Shown here: piece after piece, positions 8,225 to 18,699 of the stretch
Layout of the letters: the number at the start of each line of letters is the position of its first letter
How positions within the stretch are numbered: the stretch's first letter is position 1
NCBI RefSeq assembly: GCF_003318275.1
Contig: NZ_QOCH01000003.1
Location: forward strand, 346,532-410,531
Origin: Marinobacter sp. F3R11
GTDB taxonomy: Bacteria; Pseudomonadota; Gammaproteobacteria; Pseudomonadales; Oleiphilaceae
Length of the DNA stretch: 64,000 nucleotides
Direction of reading: 5' to 3'
Position numbers and translations under genes: made by a program
The notes under the pieces: model-generated
Told to the model about the DNA's origin: nothing
What the model saw: the letters and a program-made list of their open reading frames with translations, nothing else
The model's database searches: none

Positions 8225-9052
8225 TCATTCATTACGAAGCGCCTCGATTACAGGCGCAGTTTCCGGTAGCACTCCCCGCCATAGACGGAAGGATTCTGCT
8301 GCCTGCTCAACCAACATGCCCAAACCATCAAATACCCGGATGGCTCCGTTATCCAGTGCCCATTGGTTAAATGTGGTGGTCTGCAAAGAATACATCATGT
8401 CATAGACAACTGTGTCAGCTGCGATCACATCCGCACCAAGGGGAGGCAGGTCTCCCTGCAGACTTGCGCTGGTACCGTTAATAATGACATCGAACGGCTG
8501 ATCCGGCTCTTTAAATCCGCAGGCTCTCAGAGTTGTTGTGCCGGCCTCATCAGCAAACAGCTTGACCAGCGTCCCGGCTTTCGCAACCGTACGGTTTGCC
8601 AGGGTCAGGCTGACAGGTTGTTGTTCAAGCAAAGGGCCCAGAACGCCTCGCACAGCGCCACCTGCACCCAGAACCAGTACCCTGGCATCTTTGAGCCTGA
8701 CACCGTGGTTATCCACAAGATCACGTACCAGGCCCTGGCCATCAGTATTGTCAGCAACCAGCTGGCCAGCCTCGTTCTGATACAAGGTATTGGCTGCTCC
8801 GGCTTTTTCAGCCCTGGCGGCCCGGCATTCCGCCAACGCCCATGCCTGCTCCTTGAAGGGAACCGTCACGTTCAGCCCCTTTCCTCCAGCCTCAAAGAAC
8901 CGGCGGACCGCCGCCGCGAAACCATCGAGAGGCACCTGAATCGCAGTGTACTCCACGGGCTCTCCCGTCTGGCCCGCGAACAAACTGTGGATTCTCGGTG
9001 ACTTGCTGTGGCTTATCGGGTTACCCATCACCGCATATAGCTCATTACTCAT
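8225..9052 (-). CDS. aroE: Shikimate dehydrogenase
   Basis: A 275-residue cytoplasmic NADPH-dependent enzyme that reduces 3-dehydroshikimate to shikimate in aromatic amino-acid synthesis. The substrate site shows GNPISHSKSPRIH at residues 10-22 and NVTVPFKEQAW around residue 63, whose Lys is catalytic. NTDGQGLVRDL supplies the conserved Asp. The nucleotide-binding loop is VLGAGGAVRGVL at about residues 128-139. Length is normal. It starts only 3 nt after hemF ends, as the last gene of the dprA-tsaC-hemF-aroE run. Confidence 0.96.
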   Translation of the reverse strand: MSNELYAVMGNPISHSKSPRIHSLFAGQTGEPVEYTAIQVPLDGFAAAVRRFFEAGGKGLNVTVPFKEQAWALAECRAARAEKAGAANTLYQNEAGQLVADNTDGQGLVRDLVDNHGVRLKDARVLVLGAGGAVRGVLGPLLEQQPVSLTLANRTVAKAGTLVKLFADEAGTTTLRACGFKEPDQPFDVIINGTSASLQGDLPPLGADVIAADTVVYDMMYSLQTTTFNQWALDNGAIRVFDGLGMLVEQAAESFRLWRGVLPETAPVIEALRNE

Positions 9053-9055
9053 GCC

Positions 9056-10575
<1,520 letters not shown>

Positions 10576-10619
10576 GTTGATGTTGTCAGACCAGAAACAG
10601 ATGAATCATCACACAGCGC

Positions 10620-11774
10620 TCAGGCGATTTTCTGATACCCTCCGGGCGCGGAACTCACCAGCCCTTCAAGCTCGAGAAGCAGAAGAGACTGAACAAGCTG
10701 ATCAGCCGGAAGGCCAGTTGCTGAACACAATGCATCAGTTGACTGGGGATCATACCCTAATGCCTCAAACACCGCGATTTCCCGGTCGTCCAGAGCATCC
10801 AGCGGGCTGGGCGGATGGCAAGCGTCTTCGGGTAGTGTAGCGTGCCGCACTGACCTGATCTCACCCACGGGGGAAGACCAGGAAGCGCCCAGCTCTTCTA
10901 TAATATCATCCACCTGATCCACCAGCCTGGCGCCCTGCTTGATCAAATGGTGGCAGCCTCGCGCCACCGGGCTGTGAATGGACCCGGGAATTGCAAAAAC
11001 CTCGCGCCCCTGTTCCAGGGCCATGCGGGCGGTGATGAGAGACCCACTTTTCAGACCCGCTTCGACCACCAGTATGCCCCGGCTCAGACCGCTGATAATT
11101 CGGTTACGCTGGGGAAAGTGGGCCGCTCTTGCCGGTGTTCCCGGTGGATACTCAGATACCATCAAACCGTTCCCGATAACCCGTTCCCCAAGGTGTCGAT
11201 GCTGGTTCGGATATATGCGATCAAGCCCACAACCAATAACCGCGATTGTCGAGTGCCCGGCATCCAGTGCTCCGGCATGGGCTGCGCCATCAACTCCCAG
11301 GGCCAGGCCGCTGATCACCAACAGGTTCCGGTTACTCAGTTCCGCCGCAAAGCGCCGGGCGTGATCCAACCCTGCCGGCGTAGCATTGCGGCTGCCGATA
11401 ATACCTATCTGTTCGCGGCCCAACAGGCTGGGGTCACCCCGGGTGTACAACACCAGAGGAGCATCATGGATGTGCTTCAGGGCTTCCGGGTAATCAGGGT
11501 GGTGCCAACTGACTATGCCAATGCCATGACGCTCACAATTCAGCAACGTCTGCCGTACTGCGTTGACAGCCTTGTGGGTTTCATCCTGTTGCTGCCAAGC
11601 CATGATGGCCGCTACCGTTTCAGCAGACAGACCATATGCCCGGAGCGTCGCGGAGTTTTTCGTGAGAAGGTCGGTCAGATCGGGGATTGTTGCAAGCATG
11701 GCCCGCCGGCTGGCACGACCAAACCTGGGTAAACAGGTAAGAAACAACCACTTGGAGGAAGGGGAGGAAAACAC
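10620..11774 (-). CDS. dprA: DNA-processing protein DprA
   Basis: A 384-residue cytoplasmic protein that loads RecA on incoming single-stranded DNA during transformation. An N-terminal SAM-like part is followed by the Rossmann-type DprA core with IGIIGSRNATPAGLDHAR, VISGLALGVDGAAHAGAL and IAVIGCGLDRIYP. A C-terminal winged-helix part follows (residues about 310-384, LDDREIAVFEALGYDP). I chose the GTG at 11774, preceded by AAGGATG about 7 nt upstream. A longer frame to 11879 would run backwards through the hairpin terminator at 11796-11823 and into lysM, so it is unlikely. It heads the dprA-tsaC-hemF-aroE run. Confidence 0.93.
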   Translation of the reverse strand: MFSSPSSKWLFLTCLPRFGRASRRAMLATIPDLTDLLTKNSATLRAYGLSAETVAAIMAWQQQDETHKAVNAVRQTLLNCERHGIGIVSWHHPDYPEALKHIHDAPLVLYTRGDPSLLGREQIGIIGSRNATPAGLDHARRFAAELSNRNLLVISGLALGVDGAAHAGALDAGHSTIAVIGCGLDRIYPNQHRHLGERVIGNGLMVSEYPPGTPARAAHFPQRNRIISGLSRGILVVEAGLKSGSLITARMALEQGREVFAIPGSIHSPVARGCHHLIKQGARLVDQVDDIIEELGASWSSPVGEIRSVRHATLPEDACHPPSPLDALDDREIAVFEALGYDPQSTDALCSATGLPADQLVQSLLLLELEGLVSSAPGGYQKIA

Positions 11775-11795
11775 GACATCATCCTTGGAAACAGC

Positions 11796-11823
11796 AAAGC
11801 CGGGCCATCCTGGCCCGGCTTTT
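11796..11823 (-). terminator. Terminator after the LysM gene
   Basis: AAAGCCGGGCCA and TGGCCCGGCTTT form a perfect 12-bp stem with a 3-nt loop, and the stem ends in a short T-run in either direction. It lies 18 nt past the LysM gene stop and just upstream of the dprA start, so it partly separates the two. Confidence 0.75.
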
Positions 11824-11841
11824 GATTTACCGGCTATGAAA

Positions 11842-12861
11842 TCAGGGGTTGGTAACCTTGTCACCCACTGACAGAGCACGGGTCGCGTGCAGAATCAGCC
11901 CGTAGCTCATTTTTTCATATACCTGGAAGACCATCAGCAAACCCGCCCGTTCGGAGGGTAGTTCAACGGTTTCATTGGTAACCGGGTCGCGTACAAGATT
12001 CCCGCTTTTGAGAATAGCCATCACATTGCCAGCTTCGAGCCCTTCACGGCTACCCCGGTTAATGGCAACCACATTGTATTGACCAATCTGGGTAACACCG
12101 CCATCAACGGAGATCATTTTACCTTCAACCTGCCGGGCAGGTGAACTCGGCACAAAACTGGTCGTCAGGCGACGGTCTTCACTAACCAGCAAACGGTCGC
12201 CGACGCGTACCTCTTCGCTGGAGCGGGTGAGGTCTACTGTCAGAACATCACCGTTTTCTGCAGCTACATCACCCCGGGCGATACTGCGTGCCTCCAGGCC
12301 AAGGAACTCTCCGGTATCCGGGTCGACAAATTCCGTACTGCGGCGGAACACACCTACCTTATCCGCAGGTTTTTCACCTCGGGCATAAACCCGGTCACCG
12401 GCTCCGGTAACGAGACGACCCTCTGCACCTTCAAGTACATAAGGCGCTCCGCTGAGCTCTTCGGGGCTTACAATACGGGTATCCGTCAGGAAGCTGCTGA
12501 TAGCATCCAGCGGAATAGCAGGGATGGGTGTATCAATCCGTTCCGAACGTACCTTCGGCGAGAGTTTTACAACACCATTGTTGGACGCCACCTTGGTAAT
12601 ACGGGGCTTACCATCGATATACACCAAGGCAAGACGATCGCCCGGGTATATCAGGTGAGGGTTCGCAACCTGTGGGTTAACGTGCCAGATTTCGGGCCAA
12701 TACCATGGGTTACTCAAAAATCGCCCTGAAATATCCCAAAGGGTATCACCCTTCACAACAGTGTAACGCTCAGGATGATCAGACCGCAGTTCTGGTGCAG
12801 CTTGAGCCCAGGAGGTTAATAGCAGCGTAGTGGCCGCCAGAGCGTACAGCAGTTTCCTCAT
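11842..12861 (-). CDS. LysM-domain secreted peptidoglycan-binding protein
   Basis: A 339-residue exported protein. A clear signal peptide spans residues 1-21 (ending SWAQA/AP). A single LysM domain follows at about residues 32-80, beginning YTVVKGDTLWDISGRFL and including the IWHVNPQVANPHLIYPGD repeat core. The remaining 250 residues are beta-rich with an SH3-like look (GDRVYARGEKPADKVGVFR, VGDRLLVSEDR). I see no catalytic amidase motif. A LysM gene next to dprA and divergent from def is conserved in Pseudomonas. The product probably binds cell-wall glycan and has a structural role; no enzyme activity can be claimed. Confidence 0.9.
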   Translation of the reverse strand: MRKLLYALAATTLLLTSWAQAAPELRSDHPERYTVVKGDTLWDISGRFLSNPWYWPEIWHVNPQVANPHLIYPGDRLALVYIDGKPRITKVASNNGVVKLSPKVRSERIDTPIPAIPLDAISSFLTDTRIVSPEELSGAPYVLEGAEGRLVTGAGDRVYARGEKPADKVGVFRRSTEFVDPDTGEFLGLEARSIARGDVAAENGDVLTVDLTRSSEEVRVGDRLLVSEDRRLTTSFVPSSPARQVEGKMISVDGGVTQIGQYNVVAINRGSREGLEAGNVMAILKSGNLVRDPVTNETVELPSERAGLLMVFQVYEKMSYGLILHATRALSVGDKVTNP

Positions 12862-13281
12862 TGTCTAAGTCCTTGATCGCGTGCCTTGAATCTGTGAGTT
12901 CCGGTAAGGATGCAGCCAGTTGTCTGCAGCTTATTCCGTTGTTATGCCAGTTACTATAGAAGAAGTCTCGCAAATTGTGATGTTATCTTTTGTTCTTCCA
13001 GTAAATTCTATGCCATTTACAAAAGATTTTAACTATTGCCTGATCAGTTTGTACTCAATCGGCGAATTGTTGGATAATGTACAGGCAGAGTCGTGACGCT
13101 GCATATATTAATGTGAAAGGAACAATTTGCGCAGTACGCTGTCGCATTTCAGAGATCGTTTTCACACAGTTACAAAAGACAACGTAAAAAGCCAGGCAAC
13201 GCCATCAGTAATGCATTTGCCATTAAAGAATGCCAGCGAGCAATTCTGACATTTGTCATACAGGCCAAAAGTACGAGCACT
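12862..13281. other. Divergent intergenic region between the LysM gene and def
   Basis: About 420 bp with no credible gene, clearly more A+T-rich than its flanks. It must hold the promoters of the LysM gene (left) and of the def-fmt-rsmB-trkA run (right). Several AT-rich -10-like words occur (for example TATATTAAT near 13105), but I cannot single out a promoter with confidence. No riboswitch or RNA-gene fold is apparent by eye. Confidence 0.5.
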
Positions 13282-13785
13282 ATGATACTAGAAATACTCG
13301 AATATCCGGATCCCCGTCTGCGCACCATCGCCAAGCCGGTAGATAAACTGACAGACGCAGATCTCAAGCTCATCGACGACATGTTCGAGACCATGTACGA
13401 TGCGCCCGGCATTGGTCTGGCGGCCACACAGGTGGACGTCCACAAACAGATCATCGTTATGGATCTGTCCGAGGACAAAAGCGAACCAAGGGTTTTCATC
13501 AACCCGCAGGTGGAAGTGCTGGATGGTGATCGTGAAGCCATGCAGGAAGGGTGTCTTTCAGTTCCGGGCTTTTATGAAGACGTCGAGCGCGTAGAGCATT
13601 GCATCGTCCGCGCCATGGATCGAGACGGCAAGCCGTTTGAACTGGAAGCCCGCGGCCTTCTGGCGGTCTGTATCCAGCATGAGATGGATCACCTTAACGG
13701 CAAGCTGTTTGTAGATTACCTGAGCAACCTCAAGCGTACCCGCATTCGCAAGAAGCTGGAAAAGCTTCACAAGCAAAGTGCGTGA
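13282..13785 (+). CDS. def: Peptide deformylase
   Basis: A 167-residue metalloenzyme that removes the formyl group from nascent proteins. The three family motifs are intact: GIGLAATQV at residues 43-51, EGCLSVP at 89-95 with the metal Cys91, and HEMDH at 133-137 with two metal His and the catalytic Glu. Length agrees with E. coli Def (169). The ATG at 13282 matches the family N-terminus ([14 protein letters not shown]). It opens the def-fmt-rsmB-trkA run and is divergent from the LysM gene. Confidence 0.98.
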   Translation: MILEILEYPDPRLRTIAKPVDKLTDADLKLIDDMFETMYDAPGIGLAATQVDVHKQIIVMDLSEDKSEPRVFINPQVEVLDGDREAMQEGCLSVPGFYEDVERVEHCIVRAMDRDGKPFELEARGLLAVCIQHEMDHLNGKLFVDYLSNLKRTRIRKKLEKLHKQSA

Positions 13786-13827
13786 ATATTGACTGAAAGG
13801 CGCATGAGGATTTTGTAGAAAGTATCG

Positions 13828-13851
13828 GACCGGGCCCTGGCCCGGTCTTTT
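13828..13851 (+). terminator. Hairpin plus T-run between def and fmt
   Basis: GACCGGGCC and GGCCCGGTC pair over 9 bp across a 2-nt centre and are followed by TTTT. It lies 43 nt after the def stop and 30 nt before the fmt start, so it could attenuate read-through in the def-fmt operon. A loop this small forces the inner pairs to open. Confidence 0.6.
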
Positions 13852-13880
13852 CGTATTCAACGAAACAGAGACCCAACACT

Positions 13881-14816
13881 GTGCGACTCGTTTTTGCCGG
13901 CACGCCGGATTTCGCAGCAAGCGCTCTGAAAGCGCTACTGGGCACCCACCATACCGTGGTGGGGGTATACTCCCAGCCCGACCGGCCCGCTGGTCGTGGC
14001 CGCAAACTCCAACCCAGCCCGGTCAAACAGGTTGCGCTGGATAACGGGATACCGGTCTTTCAGCCTGAAAGCCTGAAATCTCCGGAAGCGCAGCAGAAAC
14101 TGGCCAGCCTCCGTCCGGATGTGATGATCGTTGCTGCCTACGGGCTGATTCTTCCGGAACCGGTACTGAAAATCCCCACCCACGGCTGCCTCAACATTCA
14201 CGCATCTCTTTTGCCCCGCTGGCGTGGTGCAGCGCCTATTCAGCGTGCCATTGCAGCGGGTGACAAGGAAACCGGCATCACCATCATGCAGATGGACAAA
14301 GGCCTGGATACAGGTGCCATGTTGCTGAAATCCCGGACGGCTATTGAAGCCTCCGATACAGGCGGCAGTCTACACGATCGCCTTGCCGAACTGGGTGGTG
14401 ATGCCATTGTTGAAGCGTTGAACCGGCTGGAAAACAATGAACTTGCTGGTGAAATCCAGAATGACGAGGACGCCTGCTACGCCCACAAGCTGTCTAAAGA
14501 AGAAGGTCACATTGACTGGTCGCAGGATGCTTTGACCATAGAACGCCTGGTGCGTGCCTTTAACCCCTGGCCTGGTACTTACACAGACCTGGAAGAACAG
14601 CGCCTGCGGATTCACGAGGCCCGGGCGACGGAAGAGCAAAGCCAGAAACCGGCAGGCACAGTGATACGAAGGGAGCGGGAAGGTATTGATATTGCCTGCG
14701 GCACCGGTACTCTGCGTATCACCCGGCTACAGCTGCCGGGATCCCGCGCCCAGAGTGTTAACGACCTGATTAACGGCGGCAAGCAACTGTTGTTACCCGG
14801 ACAGGAGTTACGCTGA
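13881..14816 (+). CDS. fmt: Methionyl-tRNA formyltransferase
   Basis: A 311-residue cytoplasmic enzyme that formylates initiator Met-tRNA with 10-formyl-THF. The start is the GTG at 13881 (reads VRLVFAGTPDFAA, the family N-terminus). The formyl-folate site is in YGLILPEPVLKIPTHGCLNIHASLLPRWRGAAPIQ, around residues 92-127, of which NIHASLLPRWRG is the signature with catalytic Asn and His. TGITIMQMDKGLDTG follows. The C-terminal OB-like tRNA-binding domain spans about 208-305. It lies 3 codon-lengths before rsmB with only 2 nt between stop and start. Confidence 0.97.
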   Translation: MRLVFAGTPDFAASALKALLGTHHTVVGVYSQPDRPAGRGRKLQPSPVKQVALDNGIPVFQPESLKSPEAQQKLASLRPDVMIVAAYGLILPEPVLKIPTHGCLNIHASLLPRWRGAAPIQRAIAAGDKETGITIMQMDKGLDTGAMLLKSRTAIEASDTGGSLHDRLAELGGDAIVEALNRLENNELAGEIQNDEDACYAHKLSKEEGHIDWSQDALTIERLVRAFNPWPGTYTDLEEQRLRIHEARATEEQSQKPAGTVIRREREGIDIACGTGTLRITRLQLPGSRAQSVNDLINGGKQLLLPGQELR

Positions 14817-14818
14817 GC

Positions 14819-16120
14819 ATGGACAGCTACGATCTGCCTATGCGAGCAATTGCTGCCAGCGTGTTGTTAGCGGTGGAGAACGGCGAGTCTTTATCCCAGT
14901 GCCTGCCGCCAGCTTTGCAGCGCCTTGCTCCCGGTGAGCGGCCGACACTTCAGGCACTCTGCTACGGCACCTGCCGCTGGTTTCACCGCCTGGACGGTGA
15001 ACTGGAAACCCGGCTGAAAAAGCCACTGAAGAAACCCGATCGCATCGTTCACCATCTGATGCTTGTCGCGCTGTTCCAGCTCCGCTTCAGCCAGCAGGCG
15101 ACCTATGCCATTCTCAACGAATCCGTAGAGGCCTGCCGCGCTCTCGACAAACCCCATCTTACCGGCCTCGTGAATGGGGTTTTGCGTTCTGCCGAGCGTG
15201 AAGGTGCGCCAGAGCCGCAAACCGATGCCTGCCGTTTCAGCCATCCCGTCTGGATGGTGGAAAAGCTTCGCCATAACTGGCCCGACGACTGGCAACAGAT
15301 TCTGGAAGCAAACAACGCCCAGGCTCCGATGACACTGAGGGTGAATGCTCTTCGCTTTGGCCGCGACGAATATCTCTCGCTGCTGAAGCAGGCAGAAATT
15401 GAAGCAACAGCAACCCGCTTTGCACCTCACGGCATCCAGCTCAGCAGGCCCATACAGGTTGATCAGTTACCCTGGTTTGCCGATGGGGCAGTGAGCGTTC
15501 AGGACGAAGCTGCGCAGCTATGCACAACCCTGCTGGATCTGGCGCCCGGGCAACGGGTTCTGGACGCCTGCGCGGCTCCCGGCGGAAAAACCTGCGCCAT
15601 CCTTGAAAGCCAGGCCGAACTGGCGGAAGTTGTTGCCATCGATGAATCGGCCATGCGCCTGCCCAGAGTCCAGGAAAACCTGGACCGGCTGGATCTGCAA
15701 GCCACTTTGCTAGAGGCAGATGCCGCTGACATTGAGCACTGGTGGGACGGAAAGCCTTTTGACCGGATTCTGCTCGACGTACCCTGCAGCGCCAGCGGTG
15801 TAATCCGCCGCCATCCGGACATCAAACTGTTGCGACGGGAAACCGACATTGTACCTTTGGCAGCCATACAGCTCGGCCTTCTTGCAGCTATGTGGTCCGT
15901 ACTCAGACCGGGTGGTCGCCTGGTCTATGCGACCTGTTCGGTGTTCCCCCAGGAAAACCACCGTATAATTCAGCGGTTCCTCAAACAACAAAGCACCGCG
16001 GTGCTTGTTGAGCCAGAGGTCCTGTGGGGGCGGAATATGGGTGCGGGGCGACAACTTCTCCCCGATCAAACCAGCCATGACGGCTTTTTCTATGCCGTAC
16101 TGGAGAAACCTGAATCATGA
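14819..16120 (+). CDS. rsmB: 16S rRNA m5C967 methyltransferase
   Basis: A 433-residue SAM-dependent RNA methyltransferase (Sun/Fmu). An N-terminal NusB-like helical domain covers about residues 5-140. The catalytic domain has the SAM loop [15 protein letters not shown] at about residue 243, the motif IV Cys in [15 protein letters not shown] and the motif VI Cys in [12 protein letters not shown]. Both cysteines needed for the m5C reaction are present. It starts 2 nt after fmt and its last four bases overlap the trkA start. Confidence 0.96.
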   Translation: MDSYDLPMRAIAASVLLAVENGESLSQCLPPALQRLAPGERPTLQALCYGTCRWFHRLDGELETRLKKPLKKPDRIVHHLMLVALFQLRFSQQATYAILNESVEACRALDKPHLTGLVNGVLRSAEREGAPEPQTDACRFSHPVWMVEKLRHNWPDDWQQILEANNAQAPMTLRVNALRFGRDEYLSLLKQAEIEATATRFAPHGIQLSRPIQVDQLPWFADGAVSVQDEAAQLCTTLLDLAPGQRVLDACAAPGGKTCAILESQAELAEVVAIDESAMRLPRVQENLDRLDLQATLLEADAADIEHWWDGKPFDRILLDVPCSASGVIRRHPDIKLLRRETDIVPLAAIQLGLLAAMWSVLRPGGRLVYATCSVFPQENHRIIQRFLKQQSTAVLVEPEVLWGRNMGAGRQLLPDQTSHDGFFYAVLEKPES

Positions 16121-17493
16121 AGATCCTGATCCTCGGTGCCGGCCAGGTGGGCGGCACGCTGGCTGAAAACCTCGCCAGCGAAGCCAACGATATAACGGTC
16201 ATCGACACCGACGCGGCACGGCTCCGTGAACTGCAGGATCGCCTCGACATTCGCACAGTTCAGGGCATGGCCTCCTATCCGACAGTGCTTAGCCAGGCTA
16301 ACGCAGAAGACGCCGACATGCTGATTGCGGTGACCAACAGCGACGAAACCAACATGGTCGCCTGCCAGATCGCAAACATATTGTACAACACGCCCACGAA
16401 AATCAGCCGCGTACGGGCCAGTGCCTACCTCTCCAACAACAAGCTGTTCGGGAAAGAAGGCGGCTTCCCCATTGACGTCATGATCAGCCCGGAACATCTG
16501 GTTACCCGCCACATTACCCGGCTGATTGAGTACCCTGGCGCTCTGCAGGTGCTGGAGTTCTCCAAGGGGCTGGTCCGGCTGGTTGCTATCCGGGCGACGG
16601 AAGGTGGCCCGCTGGTAGGTCGTGAACTGTCCTACCTGCGCACCCACATGCCCAAGGTCGAAACCCGGGTCGCCGCCATTTTCCGCAAAGACCGGGCCAT
16701 CATGCCCCGCGGCGATACCATACTTGAAGACGGCGACGAGGTGTTTTTCATCGCCGGTACCGATCACATTCGTTCGGTTATGAGCGAGCTGCAACCACTG
16801 GTCAAAAACTACAAACGCATTTTTATCTGCGGCGGCGGCAATATCGGCCAGCGCCTGGCCCATACCCTCGAAAACCGTTTTCAGGTGAAACTACTTGAGC
16901 GCAATCACGAGCGCTGCGTGCTGCTCTCGGAAAACCTCCGCAAGACGGTTGTACTTGAAGGCAATGCTGCGGACAAAGACATTCTGCTGGAAGAAAACAT
17001 CGAAAGTACCGATGTGTTCTGCGCGGTCACCAACGACGACGAAGCCAATATCATGGCATCGCTGCTGGCCAAGCGCCTTGGTGCCCGCAAGGTGTTCACC
17101 CTGATCAACAACCCCGACTATGTAGATCTGATCCAGGGTGGCGAGATTGATGTGGCTATCTCACCCCAGCAGACCACCATAGGCAGTTTGCTTACTCATG
17201 TGCGCCGGGGTGATGTGGTAAATGTTCACTCACTGCGCAGAGGGGCAGCCGAAGCCATAGAGGCCATCGCCCACGGAGATCACAAATCATCCAAGGTTAT
17301 TGGCCGCAGGCTGGACGAAATAAATCTGCCCCAGGGCGCAACTATTGGCGCAATTGTACGCCACAACGAGGTACTGATTGCCCATGATCACCTGCGGGTG
17401 CAGCCTGATGACCATGTCATCCTGTTCCTGGTGGACAAGTCCCGCGTAAGAGAAGTTGAAAAACTCTTCGCGGTAGGGCTGACGTTCTTCTAG
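16117..17493 (+). CDS. trkA: Trk system potassium uptake regulatory subunit TrkA
   Basis: A 458-residue peripheral membrane protein that gates the TrkH/TrkG potassium channel with NAD(H) and ATP. It has two RCK repeats. The first Rossmann motif is [15 protein letters not shown] at residues 4-18; the second is [18 protein letters not shown] at about 232-249. A TrkA-C domain follows each one (near 145-215 and 370-455). The ATGA overlap with rsmB shows translational coupling. No trkH or trkG lies in the window. Confidence 0.97.
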   Translation: MKILILGAGQVGGTLAENLASEANDITVIDTDAARLRELQDRLDIRTVQGMASYPTVLSQANAEDADMLIAVTNSDETNMVACQIANILYNTPTKISRVRASAYLSNNKLFGKEGGFPIDVMISPEHLVTRHITRLIEYPGALQVLEFSKGLVRLVAIRATEGGPLVGRELSYLRTHMPKVETRVAAIFRKDRAIMPRGDTILEDGDEVFFIAGTDHIRSVMSELQPLVKNYKRIFICGGGNIGQRLAHTLENRFQVKLLERNHERCVLLSENLRKTVVLEGNAADKDILLEENIESTDVFCAVTNDDEANIMASLLAKRLGARKVFTLINNPDYVDLIQGGEIDVAISPQQTTIGSLLTHVRRGDVVNVHSLRRGAAEAIEAIAHGDHKSSKVIGRRLDEINLPQGATIGAIVRHNEVLIAHDHLRVQPDDHVILFLVDKSRVREVEKLFAVGLTFF

Positions 17494-17543
17494 TTCAAAA
17501 TCAAGAGCATGAAGACGACTTAGAAATACCGCATTGGCGAGCG

Positions 17544-17549
17544 TATAAT
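17544..17549 (+). promoter_or_regulatory. Consensus -10 box for glyQ-glyS
   Basis: A perfect TATAAT hexamer lies in the short gap after trkA. An upstream TTAGAA with 18-bp spacing is a poor -35. The predicted transcript would start near 17556 and carry about 105 nt of leader if glyQ starts at 17663. Confidence 0.5.
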
Positions 17550-17662
17550 GCGCCTTTTTTCCGAATGACCCTCTTGTGAGCGAATTGAATATTGGCTCCG
17601 GACTGACTCATAACCGAGTCCGAAGAGTGGCTACACACAGACTGAATCAGCAGGCAAATGTT

Positions 17663-18697
17663 GTGAAAGAGAAGGCGACAGACAAGGCAACGAACAGCAC
17701 TCCGGACATCAAGACCTTTCAGGGCTTGATTCTGGCTCTGCAGAATTTCTGGGCGCAGCATGGCTGCGTGGTACTTCAGCCCCTGGACATGGAGGTTGGC
17801 GCCGGTACGTTTCACCCGGCAACCTTCCTCCGAGCCATAGGGCCGGAAACCTGGAATGCCGCGTATGTGCAGCCTAGCCGGCGCCCTACAGACGGCCGCT
17901 ATGGGGAAAACCCGAACCGTCTGCAGCACTATTACCAGTTTCAGGTGGTGCTCAAACCCTCGCCCGATAATATTCAGGAACTCTACCTGGACTCATTGCG
18001 TGCTCTGGGGCTGGACCCGCTGGTTCACGACATCCGCTTTGTAGAAGACAACTGGGAATCGCCCACGCTTGGCGCCTGGGGGCTGGGTTGGGAAATCTGG
18101 CTGAACGGAATGGAAGTTACCCAGTTTACTTACTTCCAGCAGGTTGGCGGCCTTGAATGCTACCCCGTTACCGGCGAACTTACCTACGGTCTTGAGCGCA
18201 TTGCCATGTACCTTCAGGGAGTAGACAGCGTATACGACCTGGTCTGGACAGAAGGCCCGGACGGTGTGGTTACATATGGCGACGTTTTCCACCAGCAGGA
18301 AGTGGAAATGTCCACCTACAACTTCGAGTACGCAGACACCGAGTTCCTCTTCCACAGCTTTGATGTTTATGAGCGCGAAAGCGCCAGGCTGATTGAAGCC
18401 GGCCTGGCTCTGCCCGCCTACGAACAGGTTCTGAAGGCATCGCACACCTTCAACCTGCTGGACGCCCGCCACGCTATCTCGGTCACCGAGCGCCAGCGTT
18501 TTATCCTGCGCGTACGCACTCTCGCCCGGGCCGTAGCCCAGGCCTACTTCGACAGCCGGCGCAAACTCGGCTTCCCGCTCGCCCAGGAGGCCTTACGTCA
18601 AGAGGTGCTGGCCGCAGCCGAAGCCGCCGACAACAAGGGCAAGGGTAAGAAGGGCAAAAAAGAGAAGCAGGCACAGCAGGAAAAGGGAAAAGCATAA
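17663..18697 (+). CDS. glyQ: Glycine--tRNA ligase alpha subunit with Lys-rich C-terminal tail
   Basis: About 344 residues; the alpha subunit of the bacterial alpha2-beta2 GlyRS and carrier of the aminoacylation active site. The core matches E. coli GlyQ nearly throughout: [57 protein letters not shown] and [14 protein letters not shown]. coli GlyQ has 303 residues. Here about 25 extra C-terminal residues form a Lys/Gln-rich tail ([14 protein letters not shown]...), which is unusual for the family. The start is uncertain. I chose GTG 17663, just before the family homology (DIKTFQGL); GTG 17576 would add 29 residues with no visible ribosome-binding site. It lies 2 nt before glyS. Confidence 0.92.
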   Translation: MKEKATDKATNSTPDIKTFQGLILALQNFWAQHGCVVLQPLDMEVGAGTFHPATFLRAIGPETWNAAYVQPSRRPTDGRYGENPNRLQHYYQFQVVLKPSPDNIQELYLDSLRALGLDPLVHDIRFVEDNWESPTLGAWGLGWEIWLNGMEVTQFTYFQQVGGLECYPVTGELTYGLERIAMYLQGVDSVYDLVWTEGPDGVVTYGDVFHQQEVEMSTYNFEYADTEFLFHSFDVYERESARLIEAGLALPAYEQVLKASHTFNLLDARHAISVTERQRFILRVRTLARAVAQAYFDSRRKLGFPLAQEALRQEVLAAAEAADNKGKGKKGKKEKQAQQEKGKA

Positions 18698-18699
18698 TC

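Noticed and set aside
11775..11879. Longer N-terminus for DprA
   Set aside because: It would run through a perfect hairpin terminator and overlap the LysM gene end; the extra residues do not resemble DprA.
17494..17662. Glycine riboswitch or T-box leader before glyQ
   Set aside because: The leader is about 105 nt with no tandem aptamer-like or T-box-like pattern by eye, and gammaproteobacterial glyQS is not usually controlled this way.
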